Assembly (NCBI GenBank): GCA_947475525.1
Contig: CANJMI010000028.1
Location: 1 to 32,455 of the forward strand
DNA from: Polyangiaceae bacterium
Lineage (GTDB): Bacteria; Myxococcota_A; Polyangia; Polyangiales; Polyangiaceae
Length of the DNA stretch: 32,455 bases
Reading direction: 5' to 3'
Below the pieces are notes generated by a model. The model was not told the origin of the DNA. It made no database searches and saw only the letters and a program-made list of their open reading frames with translations. Both the position numbers and the translations under genes were made by a program. Within the stretch, counting starts at the first letter, position 1; every line of letters begins with the position of its first letter. Below are positions 16,677 through 24,607 of the stretch, piece by piece.

Positions 16677-17536
16677 GAGCGCGTTTCCGTCAGCAAGTCC
16701 GCGAGCTCGCGTGCGCGGAGTTCGCCGCGACGGAAGGCTGTGCCGAGGTCCATCAGCTCTGCGATCCGTTTCTTCATGCGCTCGACCTGCTCGGCGATAA
16801 TCTCGTCGTCTTCGCTGCCGTCACCCTCGAAAAGCATTGGCGCTCCGTAGAGCACGTCGAGTCGCACGGGCAAGGGAACCGGGACACCGTAGGGCGTGAT
16901 GGGTAGGTATGGGACGCCGAATAATTTTCCAAGGCCGTAGGCGTTGTGGACGGTGGGAATCGCGTCACCCCCACCGAGAAACGCGAGCGGAACGATCGGG
17001 GAGCGCGTCTGCAAGGCGAGGCGCATGAACCCCGTGCCGAACTTCACGAGCGCGTGGCGTTGCGGAAAAAGCTTCGCGGTGCCATTCGCGCCTTCGGGAA
17101 ACACGAGCAAGAGCCGCTCGGCTTCGAGCAATCGGAGCGCGTGTTCCGGGAGTCCCGTGAACTGGCCGCAGCGGCTCGCCCACTTGGAGGCGAAGGGTAC
17201 GTTTGCGATGAATTTCTCGATCATTCCATGCGCGAGGCGTGGCGGGTCGTGATCGAGCATGAGCGAAGTTATCACCATCCCGGCGTCGAGCGCGACACCG
17301 CCCGAGTGGTTTCCAACCAGCATCGCGCGGCCGCGGTTCGGGACGTTGGTGAGGCCGTGCGCGCGCACGCGAAAGTAGTGCCGGTAGAACCACCCAGAGG
17401 TGCGGAGCACCTGGCGCAGGTGCGGTCGAGATACGCCGAACGCGTCGGTGCCGTAGCGGTTGAACGGGAGATCGAGCGCCTCGACTCGCGCGCGGACTTC
17501 GCTCGTGACGCTCGTATCAGGGTGGGGCTTGGCCAT
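16673..17536 (-). CDS. PlsC-superfamily acyltransferase, H-x6-D variant
   Basis: This 287-residue protein transfers acyl chains to a lysophospholipid or similar acceptor at the membrane. The block I motif reads GNHSGGVALD (His77, Asp84). This is an H-x6-D spacing, as in the 'NHSGG' subgroup known from actinobacteria, rather than the usual H-x4-D. Block III, VFPEGANGTAK, is present, with an FGTGF(M)RLA segment after it. Residues ~80-95 are hydrophobic. The second acyltransferase in this window (24608-25447) has the classical motif, so the two are different subfamilies and probably have different acceptors. It sits 18 bases after the helical unknown and overlaps the SDR-like gene by four bases; the three form one operon. 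Confidence 0.88.
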   Translation of the reverse strand: MAKPHPDTSVTSEVRARVEALDLPFNRYGTDAFGVSRPHLRQVLRTSGWFYRHYFRVRAHGLTNVPNRGRAMLVGNHSGGVALDAGMVITSLMLDHDPPRLAHGMIEKFIANVPFASKWASRCGQFTGLPEHALRLLEAERLLLVFPEGANGTAKLFPQRHALVKFGTGFMRLALQTRSPIVPLAFLGGGDAIPTVHNAYGLGKLFGVPYLPITPYGVPVPLPVRLDVLYGAPMLFEGDGSEDDEIIAEQVERMKKRIAELMDLGTAFRRGELRARELADLLTETRS

Positions 17537-17554
17537 TCGAACTTCCAGCGGGCT

Positions 17555-18238
17555 TCACGCCATCGCGACGAGGCTACCTTGTTCGGCCGGGGTAGCGATG
17601 GCGTTGAGCTCGCGGTCGAGTCGCTCGAGTGTCGCGGTCGCGTCGCGGAGGGTGCTGCTGGCGAGGCCGCCGACCAGAGGCAGCGCGTCGAGGAGCCGGC
17701 GGACCTGGGCGCGTGTTCGCTCGGCGTAGTCGGTCGCGACTTCAGCCTCGCTCTTCGGGTAAAGAGTCGCGTGGAATTCGCGGCGAATCGCAGAGACTGG
17801 GCGCGCTTCGTCGAACACCGCATCGCGGAGCGCGTCGAGCACTTCGGGAGTGGGGGCCTCGGCGCGTCGGCTGTCGCGTTCTCCGAGCGCACGTGCGAAG
17901 TAATCGACCGAATCGAAGGACGGGAGCTTCGCCTCATCGCCATCGGCCTGCAGGAGCTCGGGCGCATAGCGCTCGATCGTTCGGTAAGAACCTGTCAGCT
18001 TTTCGACCGTGCCGCGCTTCAATGAGAGTTCCTCGGCGCAGTACGCGAAGAGGTCGATGTACCCCCACGCCTCGTAGAGCTTGCGCACCTTGATCTCGGA
18101 GAGCGCCTCGGCCATCTCGAGCCACGAACGCTTGAACCTTCGCGCACGGTGAAGCGCCTCGATGCGCATCGGATCGGCGCCCTGCGAGGCGAGCTCATCT
18201 GCGCGATCTTGGAGCTTGGTGCCGCCAACGGTCTTCAT
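17555..18238 (-). CDS. conserved-looking all-helical protein, possible HTH-type DNA-binding
   Basis: I do not recognise this 227-residue protein as a named family. It is predominantly charged, Ala/Leu/Arg-rich and likely all helical, without signal or membrane segments. The part around residues 40-90 (KLYEAWGYIDLFAYCAEELS then RGTVEKLTGSYRTIER) resembles the 'W-G-(Y)-x-(S/D)-F-x-x-Y-(C/V)-x-x-E-L-x-(L)-(S/K)-R' segment seen in small bacterial DNA-binding helical domains. DNA binding is therefore possible. The C-terminal half looks like a coiled or bundled region. ATG at 18238 is chosen; an in-frame ATG at 18283 would add 15 residues of odd composition but has AGGTG just before it. It is the first gene of the operon with the acyltransferase and SDR-like protein. 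Confidence 0.7.
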   Translation of the reverse strand: MKTVGGTKLQDRADELASQGADPMRIEALHRARRFKRSWLEMAEALSEIKVRKLYEAWGYIDLFAYCAEELSLKRGTVEKLTGSYRTIERYAPELLQADGDEAKLPSFDSVDYFARALGERDSRRAEAPTPEVLDALRDAVFDEARPVSAIRREFHATLYPKSEAEVATDYAERTRAQVRRLLDALPLVGGLASSTLRDATATLERLDRELNAIATPAEQGSLVAMA

Positions 18239-18330
18239 CGCCGCGCACGCTACTGCGACACATCCTTTCCATCCACCTCCCATTCACCTATACGTCTGGG
18301 CTTCCTCCTTGCCCCCTTTGCCGTACGTAC

Positions 18331-20577
18331 GTGCAAGTCAATCGCCTCAAAATCGTGCCGAGACCGTCCCTGCGCGTTCGCATGGAGACGTTGCTCGCGC
18401 TCGACAAAGACGATGAAGGCCTGATGCCGGTGCTCGAGCTGTCGTTCGAAGGCGTCGGAAGAAGCGGCCTCGACCCCAGCGCGGAGTGCGACGCGAAACG
18501 TCTGCTCGAGAGCTTCGGGGCCGTCGAGATCGCGTGTCTCGAGCACCTTGGCGTGCCCTACGGTTCGTCGGCGCAATACGTCGTCGATGTCGATGGCAGC
18601 GTGAACGGGTTCTGTGCCTTCTCGGCCTACGCGATACCCCAACTGAGGCAGCTTGGCTGGGAGGTGGACGTCGCGGAAGACTACCCGTACCGCGTCGTGG
18701 ACGGGGACGTGCCCTGGTACGTCGATGTCGCGCCGGACGAGCAGAAGCCCGACTGGTTCAATCTCGAGCTCGGAATCGCGATCGACGGACGACGCGTCAG
18801 CCTGCTGCCCGCGATGCTCGCGTTGCTCGACCGCATGCCCGACGACGGGCAGATGGCGAGCCTTGTGCGAATGGCAACTCGTTGCTTTGCGTTGCCGGTG
18901 GGCGAGGGTCACTACGTGGCGGTCCCCGCTGACCGTTTGCGCCGCATTTTAATGGTAGTTCGGGATCTGTGGGAGGGCACGGGCACGCCCCGAATGCGAC
19001 ACGGTGAGCCGGTGCTGGCCGTCGATGGATTGCGGGCGGTGGCGCTCACCGAACTGGACGCTGCGCTCGGCGAAGTCGGCGTTCCGGTGTCCCGTCGCGG
19101 CGGCGTGGAACTGCGCGAACTCGGCTGCGCGTTGAGCTCGCGCCCAGTCGAAGATTCGGTGCTCCCCCGCGGACTGCAAGTCGAGCTGCGTCCGTACCAG
19201 CGCGAGGGCGTAGCTTGGCTCCAGCACCTCGCCTCGCTCGGTGTCGGCGGCGTACTTGCCGATGACATGGGGCTCGGCAAGACGTTGCAGACCATCGCGC
19301 ACGTCTTGCTCGAGAAGGAATCCGGACGCCTCACGAGACCTGCGTTGGTGATCGCGCCGACGAGCCTCGTACCTGGCTGGGGCCGTGAGCTCGCCAAATT
19401 TGCCCCGCAACTTTCCGTGTTGTTGTTGCAAGGCGGGCGGCGCCACGAGCGTTTCGCAGAGGTGCGCGAAGCGGACGTGGTGGTGACGAGCTATCCGCTG
19501 CTCACGCGCGATATCGAGACCTTCGAGACGCAGGAGTTTCACCTGCTCGTGCTCGACGAAGCACAAGCGATAAAGAACCAACACAGCCGCGCGGCCGCAT
19601 CGGTGCGGGCGATCCATTCGAAGTACCGGGTGTGTCTCTCGGGTACGCCACTCGAGAACAACCTCGGCGAACTCTTCGCGCTGTTCGACTTTTTACTGCC
19701 GGGACTACTCGGCAGCCGGGAGCAATTCACCGTTGGTTTTCGGCAGCCGGTCGAGGCAGGTGACACGGACAAGCTCGACGTTCTGAGGCGTCGCGTGGCT
19801 CCATTTATCTTGCGCCGAATGAAGCGCGACGTTGCAAAGGAGCTGCCTCCCAAGACCGAGATCGTGAGGCCGATCGAGCTCGGTGACGATGAGCGCGAGT
19901 TCTACGAGAGCATCCGAGTCGCGGCGCACGCAGACGTTCGCGCGGCGATTCGCAAGAAGGGCATCGCCGCATCCACGATCCCGGTGCTTGCTGCACTGAT
20001 GAAGCTTCGCCAAGTGTGTTGCCATCCGAAACTCGTCAATTTGTCGGGCGCGGACGAGGTGGTGGGGGCCGCAAAGTTCGAGATGGTGACGCAGCTTTTG
20101 CGGAACCTCGTCAGCGAGGGGCGGCGCGTGCTCGTGTTCTCGCAGTTCGCGCGGATGCTCACGCTGCTCTCCGAGGCGCTCCTCGCCGAGGGGATTCGCC
20201 ACGTGACGCTGACTGGCGCCACCACAGACCGCCAGGCAAAGGTGGACGCGTTCCAGGAAGGTCGCGCGGACGTGTTCCTCATCAGCCTGAAGGCGGGTGG
20301 CACGGGTCTCACGCTGACCGCCGCGGACACGGTGATTCACTACGATCCGTGGTGGAACCCGGCCGCCCAATCGCAGGCGACGGACCGCGCTTACCGCATC
20401 GGACAGACCAAGCCCGTCTTCGTCTACAAACTTATCGTCGCGGGCAGCGTCGAAGAACGAATGCTGCGGCTGCAACAGCGTAAGCAAGCACTCGCGGATG
20501 CCATTCTCAGCACGGGCGTGACCGCCGCACCGCTCTCGGCCCAGGACGTCGAAGACCTGTTCGCGCCCCTCGATTGA
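18331..20577 (+). CDS. SNF2-family ATPase/helicase lacking the SWIM region
   Basis: This 748-residue protein starts at GTG. It has the same motor as the gene at 12790: motif I DDMGLGKT (Lys317), DEAQ at 409-412, SGTPLENN, then [28 protein letters not shown] and DRAYRIGQTKP. The N-terminus begins NRLKIVPRPSLRVRM, which in larger family members lies several hundred residues in, after the zinc-binding part. The motor is intact, but the usual N-terminal SWIM region is absent. The frame remains open upstream through the divergent gene's 5' part but shows no coding pattern there, so a longer protein is unlikely. It may be a naturally short form or a 5'-truncated copy. It is about 93 bases from the divergent helical gene's start. 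Confidence 0.92.
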   Translation: MQVNRLKIVPRPSLRVRMETLLALDKDDEGLMPVLELSFEGVGRSGLDPSAECDAKRLLESFGAVEIACLEHLGVPYGSSAQYVVDVDGSVNGFCAFSAYAIPQLRQLGWEVDVAEDYPYRVVDGDVPWYVDVAPDEQKPDWFNLELGIAIDGRRVSLLPAMLALLDRMPDDGQMASLVRMATRCFALPVGEGHYVAVPADRLRRILMVVRDLWEGTGTPRMRHGEPVLAVDGLRAVALTELDAALGEVGVPVSRRGGVELRELGCALSSRPVEDSVLPRGLQVELRPYQREGVAWLQHLASLGVGGVLADDMGLGKTLQTIAHVLLEKESGRLTRPALVIAPTSLVPGWGRELAKFAPQLSVLLLQGGRRHERFAEVREADVVVTSYPLLTRDIETFETQEFHLLVLDEAQAIKNQHSRAAASVRAIHSKYRVCLSGTPLENNLGELFALFDFLLPGLLGSREQFTVGFRQPVEAGDTDKLDVLRRRVAPFILRRMKRDVAKELPPKTEIVRPIELGDDEREFYESIRVAAHADVRAAIRKKGIAASTIPVLAALMKLRQVCCHPKLVNLSGADEVVGAAKFEMVTQLLRNLVSEGRRVLVFSQFARMLTLLSEALLAEGIRHVTLTGATTDRQAKVDAFQEGRADVFLISLKAGGTGLTLTAADTVIHYDPWWNPAAQSQATDRAYRIGQTKPVFVYKLIVAGSVEERMLRLQQRKQALADAILSTGVTAAPLSAQDVEDLFAPLD

Positions 20578-20592
20578 ATCGACACGCCGCGC

Positions 20593-20847
20593 TCAGTGTG
20601 AACCGATTGCCTGCCGCAAGGCGTCCGGGTTGACGACCTTGAGTCTGGGCTTGAGCGTGATGGCTCCCCGCTGCTCGAGCTCTTTCAGCGCCCGCGAGAG
20701 CGTCTCGGGCCCGGCGACATGCCAGCGCTCGCGACTTTCGACAGAGCCAGCGCCGTGCCGACGCTCCGCCCGGAGGAGGTGAGCTCCATGACGGAACCCA
20801 TGGCATTCGATGCGCAAGTCGCGTAGCTTGACCCGGGTCATAGCCAT
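20593..20847 (-). pseudogene. remnant of a Crp/Fnr-family regulator (HTH end only)
   Basis: The last ~45 codons before the stop at 20593-20595 encode GPETLSRALKELEQRGAITL and a KPRLKVVNPDALRQAI tail. This is the recognition helix and wing of a Crp/Fnr regulator, closely similar to the end of the intact regulator at 20897 (AETLSRVLRKLEEAGGITL...SPKLAV). Upstream in the same frame an ATG at 20847 is open, but the 40 residues it gives (Arg/His-rich) match neither the cyclic-nucleotide-binding domain nor the dimer helix, and the first HTH helix looks shortened (SRERWHVAG). The sensor domain is therefore lost. The alternative is a short functional HTH protein, which I think less likely. Confidence 0.7.
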
Positions 20848-20896
20848 CGCTTCACAAGGGCGACTATGACGGGGGCTAAGAGAGCGGAATACCAGA

Positions 20897-21571
20897 ATGC
20901 CCAAGCCAAAGTTCAAACCAGAGGCGCAGTCCCGCTCGACGGACGAGGATGCACTCCACAGCATCCTTCGTTTTCAGACGGACCGCTACGAAGCCGGAAA
21001 GCTCATTGAACTCGATGCGCCCGAAGGCGTGATCATCCACGTGCGACAGGGCCGCGTCCTCGCGACCACCGTCGACCAGTCCGGGCAGGAGACGCTGTGC
21101 GTCCTGCGTGATGGCGGCGCCATCCTCGGGCTCGAGTCACTCTCGGGAATGGTGCTGCCGTATTTCCTGTGGACGGTCACCGACGTCGAGCTTTCCATCG
21201 CATCGGCGACGCAGGCGCGTGAGTGGTTGCGCACCACTGCGCATCCGACCCAGGCGTTGATTCGAGCTTCCGTCGATGCGCTGCGACTCTGCCTGATCGA
21301 GCAGATGGCCCTCCACGGCTCTGCAACGACGCGGCTTGCACGGTTGATGATCACGTCGGTCGATGGCGAGCCCGAGCGAAAGATTCCGGCGGCCATGATG
21401 CTCGCGCTACCAAAGAATGTGCTCGCCCGCATGCTCCACATGCGCGCCGAGACCCTGTCGCGCGTGCTCCGCAAGCTCGAAGAAGCGGGCGGCATCACGC
21501 TCTCGCCGAAGCTCGCGGTCAAAAGCACCGAGCGGCTGGCCGAGATCGTCGAATCGCGCTCCGGCGAATAG
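20897..21571 (+). CDS. Crp/Fnr-family transcriptional regulator
   Basis: The 224-residue length and layout are typical of the family. An N-terminal cyclic-nucleotide-binding-like beta barrel at ~25-115 holds the segments HVRQGRVLATT, LRDGGAILGLE and VELSIAS. A dimerisation helix (~125-155) and a winged HTH with MRAETLSRVLRKLEEAGGI as recognition helix follow. The barrel lacks a clear R-x-A-T/S-x-V cAMP pocket and has no N-terminal Cys cluster for an Fe-S centre, so the signal is unknown. It stands alone, followed by a strong terminator at 21634-21662, and is divergent from the regulator remnant. The shared 49-base gap between the two starts probably held both promoters, and autoregulation is plausible. 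Confidence 0.92.
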   Translation: MPKPKFKPEAQSRSTDEDALHSILRFQTDRYEAGKLIELDAPEGVIIHVRQGRVLATTVDQSGQETLCVLRDGGAILGLESLSGMVLPYFLWTVTDVELSIASATQAREWLRTTAHPTQALIRASVDALRLCLIEQMALHGSATTRLARLMITSVDGEPERKIPAAMMLALPKNVLARMLHMRAETLSRVLRKLEEAGGITLSPKLAVKSTERLAEIVESRSGE

Positions 21572-21633
21572 TCGCCCGCTCGTTCACGCGCGGTGCTGTG
21601 TGGCTCTTCGGCTGACGCCTCATCACGCATAAC

Positions 21634-21662
21634 CGGTGGGCCTCGCGGTCCGCCGTTTTTTT
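21634..21662 (+). terminator. Rho-independent terminator after the Crp/Fnr regulator
   Basis: Bases 21634-21642 pair with 21647-21655 over nine positions (two G-T) around the loop TCGC, followed by seven T at 21656-21662. It ends the regulator transcript 62 bases after its stop and separates it from the DUF2330 gene. Confidence 0.88.
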
Positions 21663-21785
21663 GTGGCATGCTCGTTGCTGTTTGTAGCAAAGCGCATCAA
21701 AAAGCGCGGCATTTGGGACAATTCCAGGGAAATCGCGACTCGGTTGTCGCGGTAACTGGGACGAGCGTGGATGAGGAAGCTTCGA

Positions 21786-23267
21786 ATGAAAACTACGACT
21801 TATTTGCTTGGCCTGGGTATCGCCACAACGTTGCTCGTTTCGGCGCGGCCGGCGCAAGCGTGCGGCGGGTGCTTCGTTCCGAACACGGACAACACAGTGG
21901 TCACGGGGCATCGGATGGCCCTCTCCATTTCGATGAAGCAGAGCGTGCTCTGGGACCAAATCCAGTACGCGGGCAAGCCCGAGGAGTTCTCCTGGGTGCT
22001 GCCCGTCAAGAAGGGGGCGCGCGTCGAGCTTGCGAATGACGCATGGTTTGAGGCACTGGACGCCGCCACGTCGAGCGTTGTCCAGGGGCCGATGGCGAAT
22101 TGCGGCGGGGGCGGGTCCTCGAACCTCGGCGGTCCGTTCTTCGCGTGTGGAAGCTCGGACTTCCAGACGGCTTCCGCCGACAGCAGGGGATACCTTGAGC
22201 CCACCGTCACCGTCGTGCACGAGGGCACCGTGGGCCCCTACGAGACCGTGACGCTCGCGGCCGACGATCCGAGCGCACTCGAGAAATGGCTCGCCGATCA
22301 CGCGTACAACTTGCCCGAGGACATCAAGCCCACGGTGGCCGCGTACGTGAACGAGGGCTTCGACTTCATCGCGCTCCGGTTGATCCCCGGCGCCGGCGTT
22401 CAGGCGATGCGTCCCGTGCGCGTCGTGACGCCGGGTGCCGTGCTCGGGTTGCCGCTGCGCATGGTCGCGGCGGGCACCGGTGCCGAGACGGCGATCAAGC
22501 TCTTCGTGCTGGGGGAGGGCCGCTACACCGCGAAAGGATTCGAGAACCCCGTGTTGAACCACGACGACTTGGTTTGGAATTACGACACCCAGTCATCGAA
22601 TTTCTCGACGCTGCGCACCGCGGCGCTCGCGGCCAACGGGGGCAAGACCTTCCTCACGAGCTACGCTCGCCAAGGTAGCCTTCTCGGCGCAGCGCAAGAC
22701 GACTTAGGCCCCCTCACCTACCAAATCGGGTCGGAAGACTTTTCCTACAATCGTCAAGCCGACTCGATCGCCGCAGCTTACTTTTATCAAGGTGACGCCA
22801 ACGGCGACAAGGTCAGTAACGTGAACGATTGCGTGTCGGCCGCGAGCGCGGCGGCGAACATCTCGAAGCAGGTGGTCGACAATTGCGACGAAAACGGCAC
22901 CTGCTCGCCCGTCGGAGCAAACGAGCTTGCCGCGAGCACGTTCGTTTGCGGTGAGCTCGACGATCTCGCCGTGGCGCTCGGTGGCATGAACGCAGCCGAC
23001 GTGTGGGTGACCCGGCTCGAGGCGAATCTGCCGCGGGCGGCGTTGTCGCAGGATCTCGTGGTAGAGCCCGCCAGTGCCCAAGCATTCGTGCAGCACCGTG
23101 TGTTCGTCGACAAGACGATAAACGATCCGTGTGCTTCTGCGGCGGCACCCGGCGGAACGAAAGGCGCGGGGACTCCGAGCCTGCCGGGCGGCCTCGTTGG
23201 CGCGGGGCTGACGTTGGCCGCTGCCGCTTGGGCGGTCCGTCGTCGCCGCGACTTTGCGCGTGCATGA
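21786..23267 (+). CDS. DUF2330 secreted protein with EF-hand-like loop and MYXO-CTERM-like tail
   Basis: This 493-residue protein starts with signal peptide MKTTTYLLGLGIATTLLVSA cleaved near QA-CGG. The mature part opens with CGGCF, the hallmark of DUF2330, and the domain continues through SISMKQSVLWDQIQY and FSWVLPVKKGARVEL. A D-x-N-x-D loop, GDANGDKVSNVNDC (Asp337, Asn339, Asp341, Asn345, Asp348), resembles a dockerin/EF-hand calcium site. The C-terminus has a hydrophobic helix followed by AVRRRRDFARA, like MYXO-CTERM sorting tails though without an evident Cys motif. ATG 21771 is in frame, but GAGGAAG lies properly before 21786, so that start is chosen. Function of DUF2330 is unknown; attachment to the cell surface is likely. 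Confidence 0.88.
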   Translation: MKTTTYLLGLGIATTLLVSARPAQACGGCFVPNTDNTVVTGHRMALSISMKQSVLWDQIQYAGKPEEFSWVLPVKKGARVELANDAWFEALDAATSSVVQGPMANCGGGGSSNLGGPFFACGSSDFQTASADSRGYLEPTVTVVHEGTVGPYETVTLAADDPSALEKWLADHAYNLPEDIKPTVAAYVNEGFDFIALRLIPGAGVQAMRPVRVVTPGAVLGLPLRMVAAGTGAETAIKLFVLGEGRYTAKGFENPVLNHDDLVWNYDTQSSNFSTLRTAALAANGGKTFLTSYARQGSLLGAAQDDLGPLTYQIGSEDFSYNRQADSIAAAYFYQGDANGDKVSNVNDCVSAASAAANISKQVVDNCDENGTCSPVGANELAASTFVCGELDDLAVALGGMNAADVWVTRLEANLPRAALSQDLVVEPASAQAFVQHRVFVDKTINDPCASAAAPGGTKGAGTPSLPGGLVGAGLTLAAAAWAVRRRRDFARA

Positions 23268-23310
23268 TTGCAACGATGAACCCTGCTCGTGCATAGTTGG
23301 AAGGGTGAAG

Positions 23311-23523
23311 GTGGGTAATCGAAGCACTCGACGGGTAGCGATGAACGCCGCGTTACTCGCGCTGGTGTTCTCTCCTTCCCTCGTGAACTGCCGCGACGGC
23401 ACCGCCGCTGCCGCGAAGTGTTTCGACTCGACCCATCGCGCCCAATGCGACAGTTGCTGCAAGGCGGCCGGCCAGAAAGGCGCAACCTTCGCGCTCGGCG
23501 ATTGCCAGTGCCACAACGACTGA
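23311..23523 (+). CDS. very small Cys-rich lipoprotein
   Basis: This 70-residue product starts at GTG 23311, six bases after GGAAGG at 23299-23304. The N-terminus NRSTRR followed by VAMNAALLALVF and SPSLVNC is a good lipoprotein signal (basic, hydrophobic, lipobox VNC). The ~45-residue mature part has six more Cys (K-C-F, Q-C-D-S-C-C-K and D-C-Q-C-H), suggesting a compact disulfide-bonded or metal-binding module. An ATG at 23341 would remove the basic part of the signal. It ends 11 bases before the sphingomyelinase-like gene on the same strand, so the two are likely co-transcribed. I recognise no family. Confidence 0.65.
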   Translation: MGNRSTRRVAMNAALLALVFSPSLVNCRDGTAAAAKCFDSTHRAQCDSCCKAAGQKGATFALGDCQCHND

Positions 23524-23534
23524 CCGGGCCCGGC

Positions 23535-24359
23535 ATGCTGGGCCTCGAATTCAACCTCGCGGCGTTCAACGTGTTTCTTCGCTGGCGGTTGCCGGTATTC
23601 TTCGATGGCCAGCGTGCGCGCGCCGAGCGTCTCGGTCGCTTTCTCGACGATCCGTCGTTCGACGCCATCGCTCTCTCGGAAGTTTTCGACCACGAGAGCC
23701 GGTCATTGCTACTCGATGCGCTGCGCGATGCGTTTCCACACCGGACCCACCTCGTCGGCGCCCGCAACCGCAATTGGTTGCGCGGCAACGGCGGCGTGAT
23801 GATCCTGTCGCGCTGGCCAATTGAAGACGAGGATGAGCGGGTGTTCGAACCGCGCGCGCCGCTCGAAGAGCGCTTCGTCAACAAGGGCGTCGTCTACGCG
23901 CGGATCCGCAAAGGCGACCAGCCTATCCATGTTTTTGCGGCCCATGTGTACGCGCGGTTTCGCCCGCACGACGTGCGCTTTCACCAATTCGAAATCATGC
24001 GAGACTTCATCCGCGCGCGTGCCATCGGCGCAGATGAACCGGTGCTGATCGCGGGCGACTTGAACGTCCACCGCCAGTGTGTGCCCGACTACCGCGCGAT
24101 GCTCGACGTCCTCGATGCGGAACACCCCGAGACCGAAGGGCACGACGCCACGTACGACCCGACGCACAACCCGCTCGCGCTCGGCAGTGCACGGCTCTAT
24201 CTCGACTACGTCTTGTTCTCGCGCGCGCATCGTTTGCCCGATCGCGCATCGAACGAAGTGTTGCGGCCTACGTGCTCCGAGTGGCGCAGTTTTCCTTGGC
24301 AGACCCCGCGCCGCGACCTTTCCGATCATTACCCGGTGGTCGGGCGCTTCGCGTTCTGA
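23535..24359 (+). CDS. endonuclease/exonuclease/phosphatase-fold hydrolase, sphingomyelinase C-like
   Basis: The 274-residue protein of the EEP fold has the metal and catalytic residues in order: Glu49 in AIALSEVFD, His137 in FAAHVYA, Asp175 and Asn177 in AGDLNVH, a LDYVLFS segment, and Asp264-His265 in LSDHYPV. The 'A-L-S-E-V-F-D' and 'GGVMILSRWPI' wording is closer to bacterial/neutral sphingomyelinases than to exonuclease III or inositol phosphatases. Cleavage of a phosphodiester in a sphingolipid or phospholipid is inferred. No convincing signal peptide is visible, unlike secreted sphingomyelinases. The frame is open further upstream, but that part overlaps the small lipoprotein, and ATG 23535 starts at the fold's first strand. 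Confidence 0.82.
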   Translation: MLGLEFNLAAFNVFLRWRLPVFFDGQRARAERLGRFLDDPSFDAIALSEVFDHESRSLLLDALRDAFPHRTHLVGARNRNWLRGNGGVMILSRWPIEDEDERVFEPRAPLEERFVNKGVVYARIRKGDQPIHVFAAHVYARFRPHDVRFHQFEIMRDFIRARAIGADEPVLIAGDLNVHRQCVPDYRAMLDVLDAEHPETEGHDATYDPTHNPLALGSARLYLDYVLFSRAHRLPDRASNEVLRPTCSEWRSFPWQTPRRDLSDHYPVVGRFAF

Positions 24360-24607
24360 GGCGTTGAGCCGCAGCATTCGGTGTGCCCTTGGCTCGCCTC
24401 GGCCGTCAGCGGTCCCTCGCCTCGATGACGATGCTGCCGCAACCGTAGCGGCGCGCGCGCCTTGGGGGGGATCCGCCATTTCCAAAGACGCGCAGGCCCC
24501 CGTGCGTTAGGTCTGGATGACAGCCTGGTGGCGTTGACCACGGGCCGGGCGGAGACCGCTCGCGGAACGCGCCGCGTGCATCGACGCTACGACGCATAGA
24601 GGCCTCG
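24360..24607 (+). other. intergenic region
   Basis: These 248 bases lie between the sphingomyelinase-like gene and the acyltransferase. They hold GC-rich sequence including a G run near 24470 and, at the end, GAGG just before the acyltransferase ATG. I saw no gene, RNA signature or clear terminator. A promoter for the acyltransferase is likely but cannot be placed. Confidence 0.5.

Noticed and set aside
16946-18025. 359-codon open frame on the + strand
   Set aside because: It is antisense to the acyltransferase and the helical protein, which have family motifs and tight operon spacing. Its composition is that of a shadow frame.
24360-24607. tRNA or small RNA between the hydrolase and the acyltransferase
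   Set aside because: No cloverleaf arms, T-loop sequence or terminator could be found.
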